Below are positions 51,916 to 60,667 of a stretch of 64,000 nt of DNA, one piece after another (position 1 is the stretch's first letter; the number at the start of each line of letters is the position of its first letter). The stretch is from JAJXWB01 sp046349085. GTDB taxonomy: Bacteria > Pseudomonadota > Alphaproteobacteria > Rhizobiales > Beijerinckiaceae. A program made the position numbers and the translations under genes. The notes below the pieces were generated by a model. That model had not been told where the DNA came from. It saw nothing but the letters and a program-made list of their open reading frames with translations, and made no database searches. The stretch is taken from positions 389,232 to 453,231 of the forward strand of contig JAXMDA010000004.1 in NCBI GenBank assembly GCA_046349085.1. Direction: 5' to 3'.

Positions 51916-52980
51916 CTAGGCGGCCATGCCGACAATCTCGTCCATGTGCGCCAAGAACGCCCGCAACGTGAACCGCCTGCTGCGCGCGACCGCGCGGCGC
52001 GACATGCGATTCAAATTGGGCGCCAGGCCGATGCGCGCCCGCCAATCGGGCCTGATGAGACGCCAACTCATCTGCTGCAATTCGTCAGGGGTCGACCACA
52101 GGAAGCCGTCGACGCCGTCCTGAATGATTTCTCGCGGGCCGCCGGCGCGCACGGCGAACGGCGTCGCGCCTGCCGACATCGCTTCGACGATCGCCATGCC
52201 GAAATGCTCGCAGGCGGAGGGCGTCTCGTCCTCCACGACTTCGAACCCGGTCGCGTGCCAATAGAGCGCGGCGTCGCGATAACGCTGGCGCAAGGCGTCG
52301 AACTCGACGCCGGTCTCGATTCGCACCGGCTGGCCTTCCGCCCTGCGCCGCAGATCGGCGAGAAAGGCGCGATCCTGCTCCGCCTGCCCGCAATTGCCGA
52401 TGAGATGGAGTTCCCAGCCCTCGAGGCCCGCGCGCCGCATGTCGAGAAAGGACTGCAGCAGAACGCCCTGATGCTTGTGGTGGGCGTTGCCGTCAGCAGC
52501 GAAGAACCGCCCGACATTGAGAATGATGTTCTGCTTGCGCGCCGGCGGTCCCATGTCCTGGCAGGCGGAGTAGACGACACGGGCGTCGACGCCCCATTTG
52601 CGCGCGATCCACGCGGCGGTGAACGCCGAATTGGCGGTAACGACCTGATAGCTGGACAGGTTCGGGCGCTCCCCTTCCGGAAACATGCACATGTAGACGC
52701 CAAACCGCGCCGGATTCGGTAGATCGCTGAGATGCGAATTGTTGATGAAGACGTCGAACCGCTCTTCCGGTTCGCCGCTGCGGCCCCAGCCGGGCGCGTC
52801 CAGCCAGCGCACGCCAGCGGGATCGATAGCGAATATCCGCTGCAGGGTTTCGGCGGGCACCGCCGCTTCCGCGATGATGGTGACCTCGTGCCGCTGCGCC
52901 AGATGCGCCGCGAGCGCGAGACTGCGCCGCTCGCCCCCACCGAGCGTGCGAAAATGCTGATTGTAGATCGCGATGCGCAC
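51916..52980 (-). CDS. Glycosyltransferase family 4 enzyme
   Basis: A 354-residue GT-B fold transferase. The N-terminal domain starts MRIAIYNQHFRTLGGGERRS, with the glycine loop of the acceptor domain. The C-terminal donor domain carries ILNVGRFFAADGNAHHKHQG and the EX7E motif EHFGMAIVEAMSAG. It follows the nucleotide-sugar dehydrogenase gene by 6 bp, so the two likely act in the same surface polysaccharide or glycan pathway. Donor and acceptor unknown. Confidence 0.87.
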   Translation of the reverse strand: MRIAIYNQHFRTLGGGERRSLALAAHLAQRHEVTIIAEAAVPAETLQRIFAIDPAGVRWLDAPGWGRSGEPEERFDVFINNSHLSDLPNPARFGVYMCMFPEGERPNLSSYQVVTANSAFTAAWIARKWGVDARVVYSACQDMGPPARKQNIILNVGRFFAADGNAHHKHQGVLLQSFLDMRRAGLEGWELHLIGNCGQAEQDRAFLADLRRRAEGQPVRIETGVEFDALRQRYRDAALYWHATGFEVVEDETPSACEHFGMAIVEAMSAGATPFAVRAGGPREIIQDGVDGFLWSTPDELQQMSWRLIRPDWRARIGLAPNLNRMSRRAVARSRRFTLRAFLAHMDEIVGMAA

Positions 52981-52986
52981 GCGGCG

Positions 52987-54312
52987 TCACCAGCATAGGC
53001 CGCGATAAGCGGCGCAGGGCTCGATCGCAAGTTGCGGCTTGGGCGCCAGATCGACGACCAGTTTGCTTCCGGCTTCCTTGTTCAGGACGTCGAGGTCGCC
53101 CGGCGAAACATGACCGAGAACCAGAATTTCGCTGTTCTCCAGCGCCGAGCGCGCATCGTCGGTCATAAGGCCGGCAAGGAGCCGCTGTTCTGCGCTCAGG
53201 CTGTCCGGCCGCGCCTTCCAGGCTCGCGAGACGAGCGGATCGACGATGGCGACCTTGCGGCCCTGTTCCACGAGGTCGAGCGCCAGCCTCGCGAAGGGCG
53301 AGTTGCGGACATCGTCCGTCCCGGGCTTGAACGCCAGCCCAAACAGGGCGACCGAACGGCCGGGCAACGCGGCGATCAACTCCAGCCCGCGGCGCGCAAC
53401 GGCCTTGTTGCCGGCCGGGAGCCCGCCGAGAAATGGCGCGGCGACGCCGCAGCGCTCCGAGGCGTGGAGAAACGCGCCGATGTCTTTTGGCAAGCACGAC
53501 CCGCCGAAGGCAAAGCCCGGATCGAGGTAATGCGCGGAAATGTTCAGCGTCGTATCGGCGCAAAAAATGCCAAACGCCGCACGCGCGTCGACGCCCATGG
53601 CTGCGAGCGCCGCGCCCGCTTCGTTGGCAAAGCCAATCTTCACCGCATGAAACACATTCGACAGGAGCTTGACCGCTTCGGCGGTGCGGTATGTGGTCGT
53701 TTGGATTGGCGCAGACGCCTTGTGGTAGAGCGCGCGCAGCATGGGCGCGCGCTCCCCGTCGCGCTCGCCGATCACGATCAGCGGCGGCGTCTCGAAATCC
53801 TGCAGGGCGCTTCCGGCCCTGAGAAATTCCGGATGGAAGTGATATTCGAGCCCGTCTCCAAGCCGTCGGCCGGACGCCTGCTCGAGCAAAGGAATGGCGA
53901 CCTCTTCGGAGGAGCCGGGCGGCACAGTCGAGCGCAGAACGACGACATGCGGAACGCGCGTCGCGCGAATGGCCCGGCCAATATCCTCGAGCGCGGCCTG
54001 CACATCGTCGAGCGAGATCGAACCATCGACCTTGGCCGGCGTGCCGACGGCGACGATGGTCATCTGGGCGCCCTTCACAGCCGATGCGACGTCGTCCGGC
54101 GCGACGATGCGTCCAGCCGCAGCCAGGCGCGCGAACTCTTCTGCAAGGCCAATCTCGGCGACGGGCGGGCGCCCCGACGCGACAGCCGAGCGTCGAAAAT
54201 CATCCCTGTCGAAAGCGAGCACGGCGTGTCCGCGACGAGCAAGCCCGACCGATGTGACAGCGCCGACATGGCCAAGCCCAACGACCGCGATCTTTTTTCC
54301 AGATTCCGACAT
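52987..54312 (-). CDS. UDP-glucose/GDP-mannose dehydrogenase family enzyme
   Basis: A 441-residue NAD-dependent oxidase of nucleotide sugars to uronic acids. The Rossmann motif is VVGLGHVGAVTSVGLARRGH, the catalytic cysteine is Cys273 in FGGSCLPKDI, and the substrate-binding segment is NVFHAVKIGFANEAGAALA. The C-terminal domain has LFGLAFKPGTDDVRNSPFAR. The sequence leans towards the GDP-mannose 6-dehydrogenase (AlgD) side but I cannot fix the sugar. First gene of a pair with the glycosyltransferase. Confidence 0.88.
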   Translation of the reverse strand: MSESGKKIAVVGLGHVGAVTSVGLARRGHAVLAFDRDDFRRSAVASGRPPVAEIGLAEEFARLAAAGRIVAPDDVASAVKGAQMTIVAVGTPAKVDGSISLDDVQAALEDIGRAIRATRVPHVVVLRSTVPPGSSEEVAIPLLEQASGRRLGDGLEYHFHPEFLRAGSALQDFETPPLIVIGERDGERAPMLRALYHKASAPIQTTTYRTAEAVKLLSNVFHAVKIGFANEAGAALAAMGVDARAAFGIFCADTTLNISAHYLDPGFAFGGSCLPKDIGAFLHASERCGVAAPFLGGLPAGNKAVARRGLELIAALPGRSVALFGLAFKPGTDDVRNSPFARLALDLVEQGRKVAIVDPLVSRAWKARPDSLSAEQRLLAGLMTDDARSALENSEILVLGHVSPGDLDVLNKEAGSKLVVDLAPKPQLAIEPCAAYRGLCW

Positions 54313-54391
54313 TTCCTCAATACGTTTCCGACGGCGCCGTCCGCCGGGACCTTGGCTGAGCCTACGCCGCGGGGGTTCCCGGTGACAACGT

Positions 54392-54413
54392 GCAATTGCT
54401 GCGCTGCAATTGC
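54392..54413. promoter_or_regulatory. Twin GCAATTGC palindromes
   Basis: Two exact 8-bp palindromes GCAATTGC at 54392-54399 and 54406-54413, 14 bp apart centre to centre, in the 216-bp divergent gap between the sugar dehydrogenase and the unknown gene at 54529. Tandem symmetrical sites could bind a dimeric regulator, but this is unproven. Confidence 0.35.
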
Positions 54414-54528
54414 GGCGACGGCCCTCCCGCGCTTCTCAAAAGCCACAGCTCGGCAAATTCCCGAATGTCGCCTTCAAATCGGCTCAATCCGACGATTCCT
54501 TTGCAGCGCGAATACGGGGGCCGACAGG

Positions 54529-55116
54529 ATGACTTACGGGCTGAATAACGCCGCAACTCCGCTGTCCACGCGGCGCGGGACGGTCGTCGCCGCGCTGGCG
54601 GTCGCGATCGGTCTCGGCGCGCCGGCTGCCTGGATCGCCGGCAAGTCCGCTGGCGGGCTCGAGCCGAAGCACGCCGCGCGGCTGGAGGCCGGGCCGGTCG
54701 AGAAGCGCGAACTCGCCTTCTACCCCCGCGAGCGCGCGGCCGACGACAGCATCCGCAATTTCAAGCCGGGCAAGGCCTGGGTCGACGAGACGCCGCCTTC
54801 CTTCGAGCCGGCGCCGACGCCGGTCGCGCTGGACAAGGGGCCGACGATCGCCAAGGCGAAGCTCGCGGCCACGCCGCGTCCGCCCGTCCGCCCGACCACG
54901 CTCGCCAAGGTCGAGCCGGTGGAGTTTGGCCCGCGTTACGCCGACCTCCCGGCGGACCGGCGCGCCGAGTCGAGCAGCGGTTTCAGGATCTCCAATTTCG
55001 TGCCGACCGGCGCGGACGTCGTGAAACGCATCGGCGGACTTGGCGAAACCATGCGCGATTCGATCGGCTCGGTCGGTTCGTCGCTCGGCAAGCTGATGCG
55101 GATTTCGTCGCGCTGA
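54529..55116 (+). CDS. Membrane-anchored protein of unknown function
   Basis: A 195-residue product from the ATG at 54529. One N-terminal hydrophobic segment (about residues 18-38, TVVAALAVAIGLGAPAAWIA) could be an anchor or signal. The rest is proline- and lysine-rich (FEPAPTPVALDKGPTIAKAK, AATPRPPVRPTTLAKVEP) and probably extended. I recognise no domain. The C-terminus (ADVVKRIGGLGETMRDSIGS) could be an amphipathic helix. It converges with the PilZ gene with 14 bp between them. Confidence 0.55.
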   Translation: MTYGLNNAATPLSTRRGTVVAALAVAIGLGAPAAWIAGKSAGGLEPKHAARLEAGPVEKRELAFYPRERAADDSIRNFKPGKAWVDETPPSFEPAPTPVALDKGPTIAKAKLAATPRPPVRPTTLAKVEPVEFGPRYADLPADRRAESSSGFRISNFVPTGADVVKRIGGLGETMRDSIGSVGSSLGKLMRISSR

Positions 55117-55130
55117 CCTGAGCGGCGAAT

Positions 55131-55505
55131 TTAGCCGAGCAGGAAGCGCATCATGCCGCGGCGGGGGCGCGCGGCAGTGCGCAGTTCCTCGATCGTCGGC
55201 TTCTTGGCCAGATCCGGCGCCCGCGGCCGCACGCGGCCTTCATTCTCGTTCGGCGTTATGAAGCGGATGCCCATGTCGGCGCCCTTGCGCCACACCACTT
55301 CGCCACGCGCCTCGTACTCGCCGAAGCGGATGACGAACTGCCGGGGAATGGCGGTTTCGGCGGCGACCATGAGCCGGGCGCCGTTGGGCGAAAGATCCCT
55401 GATCGAAACCTCGACCGAACGGCCGCCCGAATCGTACACGCGCGCGCGCGTCTGGGTCGGGGTTCTCACCCCCAACCGGCGCCCGTTCGTGTCGTTCTTG
55501 ACCAT
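55131..55505 (-). CDS. PilZ domain protein
   Basis: A 124-residue protein consisting mainly of one PilZ domain, which usually binds cyclic di-GMP. The two binding motifs are visible: R-x3-R at Arg10-Arg14 (RLGVR) and D-x-S-x2-G at Asp37-Gly42 (DLSPNG), 22 residues apart, followed by RGEVVWRKGADMGIRF. Output partners are not encoded nearby; the short C-terminal tail is unrecognised. It could regulate motility or surface polysaccharide, consistent with the neighbouring sugar genes, but that is inference. Confidence 0.88.
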   Translation of the reverse strand: MVKNDTNGRRLGVRTPTQTRARVYDSGGRSVEVSIRDLSPNGARLMVAAETAIPRQFVIRFGEYEARGEVVWRKGADMGIRFITPNENEGRVRPRAPDLAKKPTIEELRTAARPRRGMMRFLLG

Positions 55506-55612
55506 TCGCGGTGCTCCGACGCGCTTTCGGAGAGCGAAATTAGTTGCCGGCGCTTAATATCTCGTGAAGTCGTCGCCCTCTCGTTTCCGCTTAAATGCCG
55601 CCTTTTCCGGGC

Positions 55613-56854
55613 TTAGCCGACAGGTTTGGCCATCGCGCGCGCCTTGAGATCGAAGGCTGCGTCGGCTGCCTCTTCCGGGCTCAACGCCGCGCCGGAGGCG
55701 ATCAGGCGCCGCGCGATCATGTGGTCGGCGGCGCGATTGACCGATTCCACGACGCGCAGGCGCCCGCCCGAAAAGCCGAAGACCGAGAAGCTGCGGCTCG
55801 CCGTGTCGCCGCGCGTGACGAACTGGTCGCAGCCCAGATTGAGCCCGGCGATCTGCAGCTTCAGGTCGCCCTGGTCGCTCCAGAACCACGGCAGCGCATC
55901 GTAGCGCGCCTCCTTGCCCGTCAGCTTGCGCGCCACGACGCGCGCCTGATCCGAGGCGTTCTGCACGGATTCCAGCCGGAAGCGCCGGCCGGCGTAGACA
56001 TTGGGATGGGCGCAGCAATCGCCGATGGCCGAGATATGCGGATCGGAGGTCGTCAGCGCCTCGTCGACGACGACTCCGTTGTCGACGGCAAGACCGGCTG
56101 CCGCCGCAAGGCGTTCGTCGGCGAGAATGCCGATCCCCACGAGCACGAGATCCGCCGGCGCGCGTCGGCCGTCGCTGAGATGGACGGCCGTCACGCGGCC
56201 GCCTTCGCCCTCGATCGAGGCGACGCCCGCGCCAAGATGCAGCTTCACGCCAAACCCGCGATGCGCCTCGGCGTAGAAATCGGAGATGGCCTGCGACACG
56301 GCGCGCCCCATCACCCGTGGCGCGACTTCCACGACCTGCACGTCCTTGCCCTTGGCCGCCGCCGTAGCGGCGAATTCGAGACCGATGAAGCCCGCGCCGA
56401 TCACCACGACATGCGCCGCGATCTCGAGTTTCGCCTTCAGGCGCGCCGCGTCGTCCATATCGCGCAGCGGCAGTACGCCCTCGAGTTCGGCGCCGGCGAA
56501 ACCCGCCGGCCGCGGCAGGGCGCCGACGGCAAGAATCAGATGGTCGTAGGCCAGCGACTCGCCCGACCCGAGCCGGACGATGCGCGCGGCGCGGTCGATC
56601 TCGCTGACCCGTTCGCCGAGCCTGAGGTCGATCTGCTTCTCCGTGTAGTAGGCCGGTCCGCGCAGGATCAGCGACTCGGCCGTCGCCTCGCCCTTGAGGA
56701 AGGCTTTGGACAGCGGCGGGCGCTGATAGGGCGCATGGGAATCGTCCGACACCAGCGTGATCGGACCCGCATAGCCCTCCTCGCGCAGCGAGGCGGCCGC
56801 CTGCACGCCGCCGTGTCCGGCCCCGACAATGACGATTCCCGCCGCTGCGCTCAT
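55613..56854 (-). CDS. FAD-dependent ferredoxin/rubredoxin reductase-like protein
   Basis: A 413-residue NAD(P)H:ferredoxin reductase-type flavoprotein. The FAD motif is IVIVGAGHGGVQAAASL, the second nucleotide motif IGAGFIGLEFAATAAAKGKD, and the third FAD contact ISAIGDCCAHPN. The substrate loop YQRPPLSKAFLKGE is that of rhodocoxin or putidaredoxin reductases. No ferredoxin or P450 gene is adjacent, so the partner is unknown. The start at 56854 is backed by GGGAGG. About 185 bp separate it from the divergent membrane protein gene. Confidence 0.87.
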   Translation of the reverse strand: MSAAAGIVIVGAGHGGVQAAASLREEGYAGPITLVSDDSHAPYQRPPLSKAFLKGEATAESLILRGPAYYTEKQIDLRLGERVSEIDRAARIVRLGSGESLAYDHLILAVGALPRPAGFAGAELEGVLPLRDMDDAARLKAKLEIAAHVVVIGAGFIGLEFAATAAAKGKDVQVVEVAPRVMGRAVSQAISDFYAEAHRGFGVKLHLGAGVASIEGEGGRVTAVHLSDGRRAPADLVLVGIGILADERLAAAAGLAVDNGVVVDEALTTSDPHISAIGDCCAHPNVYAGRRFRLESVQNASDQARVVARKLTGKEARYDALPWFWSDQGDLKLQIAGLNLGCDQFVTRGDTASRSFSVFGFSGGRLRVVESVNRAADHMIARRLIASGAALSPEEAADAAFDLKARAMAKPVG

Positions 56855-57038
56855 GCGATCCTCCCGATCCCGCCGAAGTCCATGCCATGCCGCAGAGGGC
56901 GCCGTCGAGGCGGCGAAGCGCCGCCGTGCGGAGAATGGATGCGACCGGCGCATTTTGGATCATGGGAGCCATGCCGCAGCGCTGTGGCGCGGGCCGGACG
57001 GACGCGCTAGGCAGGCGGGACCGTCCAACGCCGCGCCC

Positions 57039-57842
57039 ATGCCGGACCCTTTCTGGATATTGCTCGCCGCCAAGATGACGACGACCGCGATCATCGTGGT
57101 CGCCGCATCGAAGGTCGTTGAGCGCCTCGGCCCCTTCCTCGGCGCCATGGTGGCGACCCTGCCGATCTCCGCCGGCCCGTCCTACATTTTTCTCGCCGCC
57201 GAGCGCGGCGCTGATTTCGTTCACCGCGCGGCGCTGACCAGCCTCGCCACCAACGCCGCGACGCTGGGTTTCGGCGCGCTCTACGCGCTGCTCGCCCGTT
57301 CCCGGCCCCTGTGGCTCGCGCTCGGCGTCTCCTTCGGCCTGTGGCTTCTGGCGGCGCTCGCCATTGCCGAAGCGCGCTGGACATTTGCGACCGCGGCCGC
57401 CTTGAATGTCCTGGTATTTGTTCCTGCATACATCGCCACGCGCGGCTGTCGCGCCGTCGCCCCCGGCCGCCCGCCCCAGACGCGCTGGTGGGACATCCCC
57501 TTTCGCGCCGCGCTCGTCATGGCCCTGGTCGGCCTCACCGTCGTGGTTGGCCGGTTCCTGGGCGCCGCTGCGGCCGGCGTGGCCGCGCTCGTGCCGATCG
57601 TCATGGTCTCGCTCGCCATCATCCTGCACCCCCGCATCGGCGGTATGGGAGCGAGCGCGGTGATCGCGCACGCTCTGCCCGGGTTGGCGGGCTTCGGCGT
57701 CGCCGTCGCCGCCATGCATTTGGCGGTTCTGCCGCTCGGCGCGCCCCTCGCGCTCGCGCTGGCGTTGGGCGTCTGCGTCGCGTGGAACGCCGGCCTAGCC
57801 TTGGCGCGCCATGTGCCGGTCACGCGGGCCGCGCGGCGTTGA
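57039..57842 (+). CDS. Integral membrane protein of unknown function
   Basis: A 267-residue protein of eight or so hydrophobic segments (for instance WILLAAKMTTTAIIVVAA, GALYALLARSRPLWLALGVS, AALVMALVGLTVVVGRFLGA). A conserved-looking loop reads GPFLGAMVATLPISAGPSYI. I recognise no family. I chose the ATG at 57039 because the segment before it is not hydrophobic or codon-biased. It lies 48 bp upstream of the dioxygenase gene on the same strand and could be cotranscribed, for example as an exporter or importer for the same pathway. Confidence 0.6.
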   Translation: MPDPFWILLAAKMTTTAIIVVAASKVVERLGPFLGAMVATLPISAGPSYIFLAAERGADFVHRAALTSLATNAATLGFGALYALLARSRPLWLALGVSFGLWLLAALAIAEARWTFATAAALNVLVFVPAYIATRGCRAVAPGRPPQTRWWDIPFRAALVMALVGLTVVVGRFLGAAAAGVAALVPIVMVSLAIILHPRIGGMGASAVIAHALPGLAGFGVAVAAMHLAVLPLGAPLALALALGVCVAWNAGLALARHVPVTRAARR

Positions 57843-57890
57843 CTTGGGACCGAGGCGACCCACCTCTCTGCTCTCGCAGGAGCGGGCTTG

Positions 57891-58784
57891 ATGAACCCGA
57901 CCGCACAGAATGACGAAGAGAAACTGACGCGCGCCGTCCTCGCCCGTATCGTCGAGGCGCCCGATCCGCGCGTTCGCGAAACGCTGCAGGCGCTCGTGCG
58001 TCATCTGCACGCCTTCGTGCGCGAGGTGCGCCCGACCGAAGCCGAATGGATGACGGCGATCGAATTCCTCACGCGCACCGGCCAGATGTGCGACGACAGG
58101 CGCCAGGAATTCGTCCTGCTGTCCGACACGCTCGGCGTTTCCATGCTGGTCGACCAGATCAACCACGGCCGCGGCGGCGCGAGCACCGAGACGACCGTGC
58201 TGGGTCCCTTCTATGTCGCGAACCCGCCGCTCTGCGCCAATGGCGACGACATCGCGCGCGGCCTGCCGGGCGACGCGCTGTTCGTCGAAGGCCATGTGCG
58301 CGACAGCGGCGGCGCGCCGCTCGCGGATGCGATCGTCGACGTTTGGCAGTCGGACGATCAGGGCCGCTACGACCTGCAGTTCGACGACCCCGACGCGCTG
58401 TTCCTGCGCGGACGTTTCCGCACGGACGGCGAGGGCCGCTACGCCTTCTGGACGATCATGCCGCGGAGCTATCCGATCCCGACCGACGGCCCCGCCGGCG
58501 CGTTGCTCGGCGCGGCCGGCCGCCATCCCTTCCGGCCGGCGCATGTGCACTTCCGCATCGAGGCCGCAGGCTGCGAGCCGCTCGTCACCCATGTCTTCGT
58601 CGCCGGCGACGATTATCTCGGCTCCGACGTCGTGTTCGGCGTGAAGGAATCGCTGATCGCCGAATTCGAGCGGCGCGAGCGCACGCAACCGCTCGCCGGC
58701 GCCGCGATCGACCGGCCGCACCGCTATCTGCGCTACGACTTCACGCTGGCCGACGCGAAGGACAGCGTCGAAGCTCCGGCCTGA
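57891..58784 (+). CDS. Intradiol ring-cleavage dioxygenase (hydroxyquinol/catechol type)
   Basis: A 297-residue non-haem iron(III) dioxygenase that opens an aromatic diol between the hydroxyls. The four iron ligands fit exactly: Tyr160 (GRYDL), Tyr194 (PRSYP), His218 and His220 (PAHVHF). The N-terminal domain (VREVRPTEAEWMTAIEFLTR, LSDTLGVSMLVDQINH) is that of hydroxyquinol and chlorocatechol 1,2-dioxygenases, giving a dimer. The start has CAGGAG upstream. Its presence just before the enamidase-like gene is unusual; the ring opened could be hydroxyquinol or a related triol. Confidence 0.86.
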   Translation: MNPTAQNDEEKLTRAVLARIVEAPDPRVRETLQALVRHLHAFVREVRPTEAEWMTAIEFLTRTGQMCDDRRQEFVLLSDTLGVSMLVDQINHGRGGASTETTVLGPFYVANPPLCANGDDIARGLPGDALFVEGHVRDSGGAPLADAIVDVWQSDDQGRYDLQFDDPDALFLRGRFRTDGEGRYAFWTIMPRSYPIPTDGPAGALLGAAGRHPFRPAHVHFRIEAAGCEPLVTHVFVAGDDYLGSDVVFGVKESLIAEFERRERTQPLAGAAIDRPHRYLRYDFTLADAKDSVEAPA

Positions 58785-58864
58785 CATGCGGTTGCGCCGA
58801 GCGCCTTCATTCGTATGCTGACGCGAGGCGCGCGGTTCGAGGCGCCGGGCAAGCGGAGGCGGCG

Positions 58865-60058
58865 ATGGCGCAGGAAGCGACGACCGAAACAGCGGGCAAG
58901 CTCGTCATCCGCAACATCGGCCTCCTGCTGTCAGGGGCGCTCGAGCGTCCCATTCTCGACGCGGACGCGCTCGTCGCCATCGACGGGAAGATCGCGGCGA
59001 TCGGCCGCCTGAAGGATCTCGATACGGAAGGCGCGCGCACCATCGTCGACGCCAATGGCGCGACTCTCGCGCCCGGCCTGATCGACAGCCACGTGCATCC
59101 CGTCGCCGGCGACTGGACGCCGCGCCAGAGCCAGCTCAACTGGATCGATTCCTCGATGCACGGCGGCGTCACGACGATGATCTCGGCCGGCGAGGTGCAC
59201 ACGCCCGGTCGCGCGCGCGACATCGTCGGATTGAAGGCGATGGCCATCGCCGCGCAGCGCGCCTACACGAACTTTCGGCCGGGCGGCGTGAAGCTGCACG
59301 CCGGCGCGCCCGTGATCGAGCAGGGCATGGTCGAAAGCGATTTCGCCGAACTGGCGTCGGCGGGCGTGAAGCTGCTGGGCGAGATCGGTCTCGGCGGCGT
59401 CAAGGACGGACCGACCGGCCGCAAGATGGTCGAATGGGCGCGCAAGCACGGCATCCAGTCGACCATTCACACCGGCGGCCCGTCGATTCCGGGTTCCGGC
59501 CTCATCGACAAGGATATCGTTCTCGAATGCGACGCCGACATCGTCGGCCATATCAACGGCGGCCACACCGCCCTGCCCGACGACCAGATCCGCTGCATCT
59601 GCGAGGGTTGCAAGCGCGGGCTGGAGCTCGTTCACAACGGCAACGAGCGCTCGGCCCTCTTCACGCTGCGCACGGCGCGCGAGATGAACGAATTGTCGCG
59701 CGTCATTCTCGGCACGGACGGTCCCGCCGGCTCCGGCGTCCAGCCGCTCGGCATATTGCGCATGGTCTCGATGCTGTCCTCGCTCGGCGACGTTCCCGCC
59801 GAGATCGCCTTCTGCTTCGCCACGGGCAATACGGCGCGCATGCGCAATCTCGATTGCGGACTGATCGAAGCCGGACGCGCCGCCGATTTCGTTCTGATGG
59901 ACAAGGCCCAGCACTCGCCGGCAGGCTCGCTGCTGGAGAGCGTGCGTCTCGGCGATCTGCCCGGCGTCGGCATGGTCATCATCGACGGGCTCGTGCGCAG
60001 CGGCAGGAGCCGCAACACGCCGCCGGCGACGCGCATTCCCGAGATCGTCGCAGGTTGA
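58865..60058 (+). CDS. Enamidase-like amidohydrolase
   Basis: A 397-residue metal-dependent hydrolase. Metal-binding elements are visible as HVHP near residues 76-79, GEIGLG near 172-177, HTGG near 201 and HINGG near 229. The segments MHGGVTTMISAGEVHTPGRA, RPGGVKLHAG and GGPSIPGSGLI closely follow enamidase of nicotinate fermentation, which hydrolyses and deaminates 6-oxo-1,4,5,6-tetrahydronicotinate to 2-formylglutarate. From memory, similarity spans the full length, including the NTPPATRIPEI C-terminus. A different cyclic amide is possible as substrate. It is 80 bp downstream of the dioxygenase gene. Confidence 0.72.
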   Translation: MAQEATTETAGKLVIRNIGLLLSGALERPILDADALVAIDGKIAAIGRLKDLDTEGARTIVDANGATLAPGLIDSHVHPVAGDWTPRQSQLNWIDSSMHGGVTTMISAGEVHTPGRARDIVGLKAMAIAAQRAYTNFRPGGVKLHAGAPVIEQGMVESDFAELASAGVKLLGEIGLGGVKDGPTGRKMVEWARKHGIQSTIHTGGPSIPGSGLIDKDIVLECDADIVGHINGGHTALPDDQIRCICEGCKRGLELVHNGNERSALFTLRTAREMNELSRVILGTDGPAGSGVQPLGILRMVSMLSSLGDVPAEIAFCFATGNTARMRNLDCGLIEAGRAADFVLMDKAQHSPAGSLLESVRLGDLPGVGMVIIDGLVRSGRSRNTPPATRIPEIVAG

Positions 60059-60062
60059 GCCG

Positions 60063-60527
60063 CTACCTGATCTTGGCGATCAGGGCGAGCAGCGTCTCGC
60101 GCTCCTGCTGGTCGAGCGGCGCGACCGTCTCCTCGGTGATCGCGCGCGCGATCGGAAGGGCGCGCGCGACGAAATCCCTGCCGCGTTCGGACAAGTCGAT
60201 CGTCAGGCGGCGGCTGTCGGCCGGATCGGCGCTGGTCACGATCATGCCGCGCGCAAGCAGGCGATCGACAACGCCCTTGATCGTCGCCGCATCCATGGCG
60301 ACATGGCGTCCCAGAAGGTTTTGCGAACAGCCGCCGATCTCGTGAAGCTTGGCCAGGGTCGCCCATTGCGTCGGCGTCACCTCTTCCAGCATCATGCGCG
60401 CAAAAATCGCCGTGTGTCTCTGCTGCGCCTGACGCAACAAGAACCCGATCTGCTGGTCCAATTGATAGGGCCGCCCTGAAGTCCCGATCTCTGACTCCGA
60501 CGCTTTCGCTGCAATCGTATCGCCCAT
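60063..60527 (-). CDS. MarR family regulator
   Basis: A 154-residue winged-helix repressor. The text LLRQAQQRHTAIFARMMLEE, LTPTQWATLAKLH-like segment, NLLGRHVAMDAATIKGVVDR (recognition helix) and the wing DSRRLTIDLSERGRDF is typical of MarR. NicR, the MarR regulator of nicotinate catabolism in Pseudomonas, has a similar size and general form, but I cannot show identity. It lies between the enamidase gene (convergent, 4 bp) and the divergent molybdenum hydroxylase genes, and a candidate site is at 60583-60622. Confidence 0.86.
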   Translation of the reverse strand: MGDTIAAKASESEIGTSGRPYQLDQQIGFLLRQAQQRHTAIFARMMLEEVTPTQWATLAKLHEIGGCSQNLLGRHVAMDAATIKGVVDRLLARGMIVTSADPADSRRLTIDLSERGRDFVARALPIARAITEETVAPLDQQERETLLALIAKIR

Positions 60528-60582
60528 CTTCCCGTCACGGCCTCGCCCGATATCTAGCGCACCATCTACCTTGGGTCGCTCC

Positions 60583-60622
60583 TTGACAAGGCGAGGGGCG
60601 CATTTGACTATTTGTGCACGAA
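60583..60622 (+). promoter_or_regulatory. Promoter with overlapping near-palindrome, candidate MarR site
   Basis: A perfect -35 hexamer TTGACA (60583-60588) is followed after 17 bases by GACTAT (60606-60611), a weak -10. Directly on it lies TTTGTGCACGAA (60611-60622), which matches its own reverse complement at 10 of 12 positions around GTGCAC. This would be the promoter of the molybdenum hydroxylase genes under the divergent MarR protein. Confidence 0.5.
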
Positions 60623-60667
60623 CGGTCGAGGCTGCGCAGTCAGACCTCGTGCGGAAGGCGGGTTGGC

